Positions 7,837 to 12,799 of a DNA stretch of 12,799 bases are shown here, one piece after another (the stretch's first letter is position 1; every line of letters starts with the position of its first letter). Location of the stretch: positions 1-12,799 of the forward strand of contig JBMYYE010000067.1 in assembly GCA_049609065.1 (NCBI GenBank), given 5' to 3'. The notes under the pieces are model-generated. The model worked only from the letters and a program-made list of their open reading frames with translations. It was not told the DNA's origin and did no database searches. The DNA comes from JBMYYE01 sp049609065. Lineage in GTDB: Bacteria; Pseudomonadota; Alphaproteobacteria; Rhodobacterales; Rhodobacteraceae. A program made the position numbers and the translations under genes.

Positions 7837-7892
7837 ACACAGTTATTTTATTTCCCTTCAAGGGATATAAAACTGTGTGAGTTAAAAAACTC
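7837..7892. other. Imperfect long hairpin after tRNA-Pro
   Basis: ACACAGTT (7837-7844) pairs with AACTGTGT (7871-7878). TTAT (7848-7851) pairs with ATAA (7867-7870), and TCCCT (7853-7857) with AGGGA (7861-7865) around a three-base loop: 17 pairs with one bulge and one mismatch. A smaller stem follows directly: GAGTT (7879-7883) with AACTC (7888-7892). No T-run follows on the plus strand. It could end or protect the tRNA transcript. Confidence 0.45.
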
Positions 7893-7926
7893 TCGGGCTT
7901 ATTCCACGAATTGCCGCACACCGTTT

Positions 7927-7973
7927 TTCGTGCCCGTTGTGGTTTGGTGTTGAGGTGCCACTATATGTAGTGG
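7927..7973. promoter_or_regulatory. NrdR-box-like operator, distal copy
   Basis: CCACTATATGTAGTGG (7958-7973) is a 16-bp palindrome with one mismatched pair. It fits the core CWATATWTWG of the NrdR box, the binding site of the ATP/dATP-sensing repressor of ribonucleotide reductase genes. Exactly 31 bp upstream a second right half, CGTTGTGG (7935-7942), repeats GTxGTGG; its left half (7927-7934) is degenerate. Known NrdR operators are tandem boxes about three helical turns apart, so the spacing supports the call. It lies over 700 bp from nrdJ and heads no intact gene. TATAAG at 7978-7983 could be a -10 element. Confidence 0.6.
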
Positions 7974-7982
7974 TTGCTATAA

Positions 7983-8296
7983 GAGGCGCTTTGGGGCCGA
8001 ATTTTCAATTTTGAAGGTCTCTGTTGTAAAACTCTGAGAATCGCTGAAGGTCGGAATTGTATAATTTTCATGACAGCATCAACGAGGGTACCCATGTCCC
8101 TGCAATGCACGCTTTCGTAGTTCTCAAAACAGAACCTGTGGATAATTTTAGAGATCATGTCTTTAAGATATTGCTTTAGACTTCTGGCAAACTGCAAAAA
8201 AATGATCTTTTTCGGGGCCTTGCGCCTTGGCTAGAATCTATCCGCGGTGAGGTGCTCTATTCTGAGTTTGCGGATTGGGCTGGGGATGAATCATAA
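7983..8296 (+). pseudogene. Candidate decayed gene, function unknown
   Basis: Two protein-like stretches lie on the plus strand. Positions 7983 to about 8050 are open in one frame, encoding EALWGRIFNFEGLCC and onward. From 8048 a second frame runs to TAA at 8294-8296, interrupted by one in-frame TAG at 8177-8179. That second frame reads FHDSINEGTHVPAMHAF, then LKTEPVDNFRDHVF, then after the amber LFRGLAPWLESIRGEVLYSEF. The composition looks like real protein, and the frames would join by a one-base shift near 8050. No start codon with a ribosome-binding site was found and I recognise no family. A 78-codon frame on the opposite strand (8197-7961, TTG start) is judged less likely. It could be chance. 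Confidence 0.3.
8137..8145 (-). promoter_or_regulatory. Consensus DnaA box
   Basis: The minus strand reads TTATCCACA, the strict high-affinity DnaA 9-mer. It is the only exact copy I noticed in the window and lies between the two NrdR-like operators, 564 bp before the nrdJ start. In E. coli, DnaA regulates nrdAB through DnaA boxes at its promoter, so a role here is conceivable. It overlaps the decayed reading frame, and a single 9-mer can occur by chance. Confidence 0.4.
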
Positions 8297-8384
8297 CGCG
8301 CAAATATCTCAAATGTTGAAAATTTTTGGTCAATACAAAACTTTTCATATTTTTGAAATAAATTCGTTGACCTTGGGCCCTTAT

Positions 8385-8431
8385 ATACGTCAATTTGTGT
8401 GAGCAAGCTGGTTGGCCACAACATGTAGTGG
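8385..8431. promoter_or_regulatory. NrdR-box-like operator, proximal to nrdJ
   Basis: CCACAACATGTAGTGG (8416-8431) is palindromic except for one pair and fits the NrdR-box core. Exactly 31 bp upstream is a matching right half, ATTTGTGT (8393-8400), with a degenerate left half (8385-8392); this is the tandem geometry known for NrdR. A -35-like TTGACC (8367-8372) lies just upstream, with a poor -10 (CAATTT, 8391-8396), so the operator would overlap the start of transcription of nrdJ. Repression when dATP is high is the expected action (family knowledge). Confidence 0.65.
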
Positions 8432-8700
8432 TTGCTGGGTGGCTTGTTTCATTAATATTTCCTTCCTTTGGAAACTATGGGGGTAGATTTCGAAGGCGCA
8501 GCCAGATTGGTTCCGTGTTTTTATGTGGAACTCAGTGCTCTGTCAGTCGCGGTGTTTTGGCGCCGAATGCAGCCTGAGTTTTGATTAAAAAAGACCTGTG
8601 AGAGGTCTGCGCGCCAGTAAACTGCACGGTCAGTAAGGAAATACGGTTTTTAAAATAATCCGCATGAACGCGGAACGTAGTCAGGGACGGTTACAAGAAT
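8432..8700 (+). promoter_or_regulatory. Long structured 5' leader of nrdJ
   Basis: About 270 nt separate the proximal operator from the nrdJ start codon. Possible stems: TTTCC 8458-8462 with GGAAA 8470-8474; AACTCAG 8529-8535 with CTGAGTT 8574-8580, continued by TGC 8536-8538 with GCA 8569-8571, and enclosing CGGTG 8550-8554 with CGCCG 8561-8565; AGACCT 8592-8597 with AGGTCT 8603-8608; ACTG 8621-8624 with either CAGT 8615-8618 or CAGT 8631-8634 (mutually exclusive); TCCGC 8659-8663 with GCGGA 8670-8674. The closing A-rich stretch (8585-8592) is not a terminator tail. No B12-box GCCACTG of a cobalamin riboswitch is present. A structured regulatory leader is plausible but not proven. Confidence 0.45.
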
Positions 8701-11700
8701 ATGAAAATTGAGCGTAAATTCACAAAAGCAGGCGCGGACGCATATAAAGAGTTGGAATTCACCACCGTATTGTCCGAAATTCGGAACCCAGATGGATCCA
8801 TTGTTTTCAAGCTAGATGATGTCGAAGTGCCATCAAGCTGGTCACAAGTGGCCTCTGATGTGATTGCGCAGAAATATTTCCGCAAAGCTGGCGTTCCGGC
8901 GGTGTCGAAGAAGGTCAAAGAAAAAGGCGTGCCTGAATTTTTGTGGCGCTCTGTGCCAGATGAAGCCGCGCTTTCAAAACTGCCAGAAGACGAGCGCTTC
9001 TCTGGTGAGACGTCCTCAAAGCAAGTGTTTGATCGTTTGGCTGGCGCTTGGACCTATTGGGGCTGGAAAGGTGGCTATTTCACCACCGAAGCCGACGCAC
9101 AGGCCTATTTCGATGAAATGCGCCATATGTTGGCGAGCCAACGGGCAGCCCCCAATTCCCCACAATGGTTTAACACTGGCCTTCACTGGGCTTACGGCAT
9201 TGATGGCCCGAGCCAAGGTCACCATTATGTAGATTTTAAGACGGGTAAATTGACCCGTTCTAGCTCCGCTTATGAGCACCCACAGCCACATGCGTGCTTT
9301 ATTCAATCCGTGTCTGATGACCTTGTGTCTGATGGTGGGATCATGGATCTTTGGGTGCGTGAGGCGCGGCTTTTCAAATATGGTTCAGGTACAGGGACGA
9401 ACTTCTCTAGCTTGCGTGCCGCTGGCGAGAGCTTGTCTGGTGGCGGGAACTCCTCTGGTCTTATGGGGTTCTTGAAAATTGGTGACCGTGCGGCGGGGTC
9501 CATTAAATCGGGCGGCACAACGCGCCGTGCGGCAAAGATGGTGATCTGTGATGCGGACCACCCTGATATTGAAGAGTTCATCAACTGGAAGGTGCTAGAG
9601 GAGCAAAAAGTTGCGTCCATCGTAGCGGGTTCCAAGATGCACGAAGCCAAGCTCAATGAATTGTTCGAAGCAATCCGCACATGGGATGGCAAAGAAGAAG
9701 ATGCCTACGATCCCGCCCATAACGGCGCGTTGAAAACGGCGATCCGCGGTGCGAAAAAAGTCGCAATCCCTGAGACATACGTAAAACGCGTATTGGATTA
9801 CGCAAAACAAGGCTATTCCTCAATTGAGTTCCCGACCTATGATACGGATTGGGATTCAGAAGCCTATTCAAGCGTCTCTGGCCAAAATTCCAACAACTCT
9901 ATCCGTGTCACCGATGCGTTTTTAGAAGCCGTGAATGAGGATGCGGATTGGGCGCTTTTGAACCGCACCGATGGCAAAGTGGCTAAGACAATCAAAGCCC
10001 GTGATTTGTGGGAACAAGTGGGGCACGCCGCATGGGCCTGTGCCGATCCTGGTATCCAATATCACGACACGGTGAATGCGTGGCACACATGCCCAGAAGA
10101 TGGCGAAATTCGCGGCTCAAACCCGTGTTCTGAATATATGTTCTTGGATGACACGGCCTGTAACTTGGCCTCTATGAACTTGCTCACTTTCCTCAAAGAT
10201 GACGTGTTCCAAGTCGAAGACTATATGCATGCAACGCGCCTTTGGACGTTGACGTTGGAAATCTCTGTGACAATGGCGCAGTTCCCATCGCCAAACATCG
10301 CGCAGTATTCTTATGATTTCCGGACGCTTGGCCTTGGCTATGCAAATATCGGTGGCCTGTTGATGAATATGGGCTACAGCTATGACAGTGATGAGGGCCG
10401 CGCGCTTTGTGGGGCATTGACGGCGATTATGACCGGTGTGTCGTATGCGACATCTGCGGAAATGGCGTCTGAGCTTGGTCCATTTTCGGGCTATAAGCGC
10501 AACGAAGACCATATGCTGCGCGTCATTCGCAACCATCGCAATGCCGCTTATGGTAAAAAGAATGGGTATGACAAACTCGCCATTAAGCCTGTGCCATTGG
10601 ATCAGGTAAACTGCCCTGACCGCACGCTTGTTGAACTTGCCAAAAGTGCTTGGGATGAGGCGCTCCTCTTGGGGGAAAAACACGGGTATCGCAATGCGCA
10701 AACCTCTGTGATTGCGCCAACGGGCACCATTGGTTTGGTGATGGATTGTGACACAACCGGGATTGAGCCAGATTTCGCACTTGTGAAATTTAAGAAACTC
10801 GCTGGTGGTGGATATTTCAAAATCATCAACCGTTCCGTGCCATCAGCTCTTGCAAAATTGGGCTATGGCTCTGCGGAAATCGAAGAAATTATTTCTTACG
10901 CAGTGGGCCACGGCACAATCGGCAATGCACCCGGTATCAACCACACATCCCTCATCGGGCATGGGTTTGGTCAAGCTGAAATTGATAAAATCGAAGCCGC
11001 GCTTCCAACAGCGTTTGACATCAAATTCGTGTTCAATCAGTGGACCTTAGGCGAAGAATTCTGCACAAATGTCTTGGGCATTCCTGCTGAAAAATTGATG
11101 GATCCGAACTTCAACTTGCTCCGTCACCTTGGCTTTACACGCGAAGATATCGATCTGGCGAATGACCACGTCTGCGGCACCATGACATTGGAAGGCGCGC
11201 CGCATCTCAAAGAGGAACACATCGCCATCTTTGATTGCGCCAACCCATGCGGCAAGAAAGGCAAACGGTTCTTGTCTGTGGACAGCCATATCCACATGAT
11301 GGCGGCGGCGCAGTCGTTCATTTCAGGGGCCATTTCCAAAACCATCAACATGCCAAATGATGCAACCGTTGAGGATTGTAAGGCCGCTTATGAATTGTCT
11401 TGGTCTTTGGGCATCAAAGCCAACGCGCTCTACCGTGATGGGTCGAAATTGAGCCAACCTTTGGCAGCAGCTTTGGTTGAGGATGATGACGAGGCCGCTG
11501 AGATCCTTGAAAACGGATCGAATGAGGAAAAAGCCGTTACTTTGGCTGAAAAAATCGTCGAAAAAATCGTGGTGAAGGAAATCATCAAGACATCCCACCG
11601 CGAAAAAATGCCTGAGCGCCGTAAAGGTTACACTCAAAAAGCCACCGTTGGCGGCCACAAAGTGTACTTGCGTACAGGCGAATACGAAGACGGCAACCTG

Positions 11701-12372
11701 GGCGAAATCTTTATCGATATGCATAAAGAGGGCGCAGGCTTCCGCGCGATGATGAACAACTTCGCCATCGCGGTCTCTGTGGGGCTGCAATATGGGGTGC
11801 CGCTCGAAGAATTCGTTGACGCGTTCACCTTCACCAAATTTGAGCCAGCCGGCATGGTCCAAGGCAATGACAGCATCAAAAATGCAACGTCGATTTTGGA
11901 TTACATCTTCCGTGAATTGGCTGTGTCTTACCTCGATCGCACCGATTTGGCCCATGTGAAACCACAAGGGGCCTCATTTGATGATCTTGGCCGCGGCGAA
12001 GAAGAAGGCGTTTCAAACGTCCAAGATGTGAGCGAAACAGCTGCAACAAAATCCTTGGAAGTGTTAAAGCAAATCTCTTCCACTGGGTATCTTCGCAAAC
12101 GCGTGCCACAAGATTTGGCGGCTTTGCGTGGCGGTGGGGACGAATTGTCAAATGTCACCATCCAAGCCACAGAAACGGTGTCCGAAACCGTGACCATGGC
12201 GGCCCCGAGCGCGGAAACATCAACCGTGTCCATGACAATGGATGAGCGCACCAAAGCCAAAATGCAAGGCTATGAAGGTGATCCATGTGGAGATTGTGGC
12301 AACTACACCCTCGTGCGCAATGGCACATGTATGAAATGCAACACCTGTGGCGGCACCACAGGCTGTAGCTAG
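8701..12372 (+). CDS. nrdJ: Vitamin B12-dependent (class II) ribonucleotide reductase
   Basis: NrdJ reduces ribonucleotides to deoxyribonucleotides using adenosylcobalamin to make its thiyl radical, so it works with or without oxygen. The 1223 residues fit the long alphaproteobacterial form. The ten-stranded barrel core holds Cys199 (HACFIQSV), the NPCSE motif at 474-478 with Asn474, radical Cys476 and Glu478, and Cys487 as the likely redox partner of Cys199. YGSGTGTNFSSLR (227-239) and PTGTIG (673-678) are further family signatures. After an acidic, repetitive linker (about 925-965) comes a TSCPD domain (about 975-1075). The end carries six cysteines (1196, 1199, 1210, 1213, 1216, 1222), the redox tail that re-reduces the active site. 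The nearest Shine-Dalgarno-like AGGGA (8683-8687) is 13 nt away, which is long. The gene stands alone with its own operator, leader and terminator. Confidence 0.98.
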   Translation: MKIERKFTKAGADAYKELEFTTVLSEIRNPDGSIVFKLDDVEVPSSWSQVASDVIAQKYFRKAGVPAVSKKVKEKGVPEFLWRSVPDEAALSKLPEDERFSGETSSKQVFDRLAGAWTYWGWKGGYFTTEADAQAYFDEMRHMLASQRAAPNSPQWFNTGLHWAYGIDGPSQGHHYVDFKTGKLTRSSSAYEHPQPHACFIQSVSDDLVSDGGIMDLWVREARLFKYGSGTGTNFSSLRAAGESLSGGGNSSGLMGFLKIGDRAAGSIKSGGTTRRAAKMVICDADHPDIEEFINWKVLEEQKVASIVAGSKMHEAKLNELFEAIRTWDGKEEDAYDPAHNGALKTAIRGAKKVAIPETYVKRVLDYAKQGYSSIEFPTYDTDWDSEAYSSVSGQNSNNSIRVTDAFLEAVNEDADWALLNRTDGKVAKTIKARDLWEQVGHAAWACADPGIQYHDTVNAWHTCPEDGEIRGSNPCSEYMFLDDTACNLASMNLLTFLKDDVFQVEDYMHATRLWTLTLEISVTMAQFPSPNIAQYSYDFRTLGLGYANIGGLLMNMGYSYDSDEGRALCGALTAIMTGVSYATSAEMASELGPFSGYKRNEDHMLRVIRNHRNAAYGKKNGYDKLAIKPVPLDQVNCPDRTLVELAKSAWDEALLLGEKHGYRNAQTSVIAPTGTIGLVMDCDTTGIEPDFALVKFKKLAGGGYFKIINRSVPSALAKLGYGSAEIEEIISYAVGHGTIGNAPGINHTSLIGHGFGQAEIDKIEAALPTAFDIKFVFNQWTLGEEFCTNVLGIPAEKLMDPNFNLLRHLGFTREDIDLANDHVCGTMTLEGAPHLKEEHIAIFDCANPCGKKGKRFLSVDSHIHMMAAAQSFISGAISKTINMPNDATVEDCKAAYELSWSLGIKANALYRDGSKLSQPLAAALVEDDDEAAEILENGSNEEKAVTLAEKIVEKIVVKEIIKTSHREKMPERRKGYTQKATVGGHKVYLRTGEYEDGNLGEIFIDMHKEGAGFRAMMNNFAIAVSVGLQYGVPLEEFVDAFTFTKFEPAGMVQGNDSIKNATSILDYIFRELAVSYLDRTDLAHVKPQGASFDDLGRGEEEGVSNVQDVSETAATKSLEVLKQISSTGYLRKRVPQDLAALRGGGDELSNVTIQATETVSETVTMAAPSAETSTVSMTMDERTKAKMQGYEGDPCGDCGNYTLVRNGTCMKCNTCGGTTGCS

Positions 12373-12379
12373 AGTTCTG

Positions 12380-12397
12380 GGGCGGCTGCGGTCGCCC
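12380..12397 (+). other. Hairpin just after the nrdJ stop codon
   Basis: GGGCG (12380-12384) pairs with CGCCC (12393-12397) around an eight-base loop, seven nt after the TAG. The following bases are CTTGACG rather than a T-run, so this is not a complete terminator. It may stabilise the mRNA end. Confidence 0.35.
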
Positions 12398-12427
12398 TTG
12401 ACGCGGATCAGGAGCAGGCACTAAAAT
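12398..12427 (+). promoter_or_regulatory. Sigma70-type promoter inside the nrdJ 3' region
   Basis: TTGACG (12398-12403) and TAAAAT (12422-12427) each match five of six consensus bases and are separated by 18 nt. This is the best promoter-like pair I found in the window. Transcription would start near 12434 and meet the terminator at 12464-12495 after about 60 nt. Confidence 0.5.
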
Positions 12428-12433
12428 CTGAGC

Positions 12434-12495
12434 GGTACAATTATAAGCCTGATCAGCGAAACTGGGGCCACCTTCGGGTAGGCCCCTTTTTCTTT
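12434..12495 (+). ncRNA. Candidate short RNA (about 60 nt)
   Basis: The interval between the predicted start site and the end of the terminator's T-run contains no start codon with a ribosome-binding site. It would yield a single-stranded 5' part of about 30 nt, including ATTATAAGCCTGATCAGCG, plus the terminator hairpin. Within the longer nrdJ mRNA, CCTGATC (12448-12454) can instead pair with GATCAGG (12406-12412), so the two transcripts would fold differently. Supported only by the promoter-terminator arrangement. Confidence 0.3.
12464..12495 (+). terminator. Rho-independent terminator of nrdJ
   Basis: GGGGCC (12464-12469) pairs with GGCCCC (12481-12486). Inside, ACC pairs with GGT around a TTCG tetraloop (12473-12476) with a single bulged A (12480), and TTTTTCTTT follows at once. 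This is a strong intrinsic terminator between nrdJ and the downstream exporter gene. Confidence 0.92.
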
Positions 12496-12534
12496 GCACA
12501 AAACACGGTATGATTGAGTGTGTAGGAGGATGCT

Positions 12535-12799
12535 ATGTCGATTGAATTTTTTCTAACCTCATTTGTTGTGGTGGTGATGCCAGGAACGGGCGTGATTTAT
12601 ACGCTCGCCATCGGGCTTGGTCGTGGCTTTCGATCATCGATCTCTGCTGCTTTTGGATGCACTCTTGGTATTGTTCCCGCAGCACTGGCCAGCGTGGTTG
12701 GCTTAGCCGCACTTTTACACACCAGTGCGCTGGCATTTCAGATGATCAAATACCTTGGCGTTCTATATCTGCTTTATATGGCATGGAAAATCTTGCGTG
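12535..12799 (+). CDS. LysE-family translocator, N-terminal part
   Basis: The gene runs off the right edge after 88 codons, about 40% of the usual 205 or so residues. LysE/RhtB-family proteins export amino acids or related compounds across the inner membrane by proton exchange. Visible features are an N-terminal hydrophobic helix (about 3-20), PGTGVIYTLAIGLGRGFRSS (16-35) corresponding to the conserved PGP / G-x-G-R-G loop, a second helix (about 35-60) and the start of a third (about 66-86, KYLGVLYLLYMAW). The family's usual PGP is PGT here. ATG 12535 has AGGAGG five nt upstream, an almost ideal ribosome-binding site. The terminator before it separates it from nrdJ, and no clear promoter was seen in the 39-nt gap. 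The substrate cannot be inferred. Confidence 0.88.
   Translation, partial: MSIEFFLTSFVVVVMPGTGVIYTLAIGLGRGFRSSISAAFGCTLGIVPAALASVVGLAALLHTSALAFQMIKYLGVLYLLYMAWKILR

Noticed and set aside
7961..8197. A 78-codon minus-strand reading frame (TTG start) in the tRNA-Pro to nrdJ gap
   Set aside because: No ribosome-binding site, no recognisable family, and it ends inside the distal NrdR-like box. The plus-strand frames across the same bases look more like protein, so it was not annotated.
8395..8577. A 60-codon plus-strand frame starting with TTG across the proximal NrdR-like operator
   Set aside because: It covers the operator and leader stems, has no ribosome-binding site, and the peptide is unlike a natural protein.
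7817..8700. Cobalamin riboswitch upstream of the B12-dependent reductase
   Set aside because: The only near match to the B12 box GCCACTG is GCCACTA at 7957-7963, which belongs to the NrdR-like palindrome. The other conserved riboswitch segments were not found.
7740..8700. Integrated element at tRNA-Pro (attachment-site duplication)
   Set aside because: No second copy of the tRNA 3' end, no integrase and no mobile genes were seen within the window.
11323..11967. A 214-codon minus-strand frame opposite nrdJ
   Set aside because: It lies within the conserved nrdJ gene, has a His/Phe-rich composition typical of antisense translation, and has no ribosome-binding site.

Overview
The window reads as a stretch of chromosome from an alphaproteobacterium, most probably the Rhodobacteraceae / Roseobacter group. 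The main reasons are the long (1223-residue) B12-dependent class II ribonucleotide reductase with a cysteine-rich tail, the PpiD-like isomerase directly upstream of trpE, and the FabI, Gpt and PdxH sequences. Base composition is moderate, and more A+T-rich between genes. This is inferred from protein character; no search could be run.

Layout. Positions 3-350 (+) are the 3' end of an unrecognised gene that converges on trpE. A block of five minus-strand genes follows, in transcription order fabI (6440-5628), gpt-type phosphoribosyltransferase (5573-5070), class I aminotransferase (5010-3817), ppiD-like isomerase (3761-1911) and trpE (1886-378). The gaps are only 24-59 nt, so they may be cotranscribed, with possible internal promoters. 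Divergent from fabI is a short plus-strand pair, pdxH (6580-7185) and a secreted DUF192 protein (7195-7686), followed by tRNA-Pro(UGG) (7740-7816).

The next 884 bases (7817-8700) contain no intact gene and are the most interesting part. They hold an imperfect 17-bp hairpin, two NrdR-box-like operators 458 bp apart, a perfect consensus DnaA box, protein-like reading frames broken by a frameshift and an amber codon, and a roughly 270-nt leader with several possible hairpins before nrdJ (8701-12372). This looks like an elaborate control region for deoxyribonucleotide synthesis. It could also be an operator duplication bracketing a decayed gene.

After nrdJ, a 3' region carries a good sigma70-type promoter about 60 nt before a strong UUCG-capped terminator, which could make a very short RNA. 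The window ends inside a LysE-family exporter gene (12535 onward).

The coding genes are ordinary housekeeping functions: fatty acid, purine salvage, amino acid, PLP and dNTP metabolism, plus envelope protein folding. No prophage, insertion sequence, CRISPR array or defence system was seen. Novelty, if any, lies in the regulatory DNA and RNA around nrdJ.
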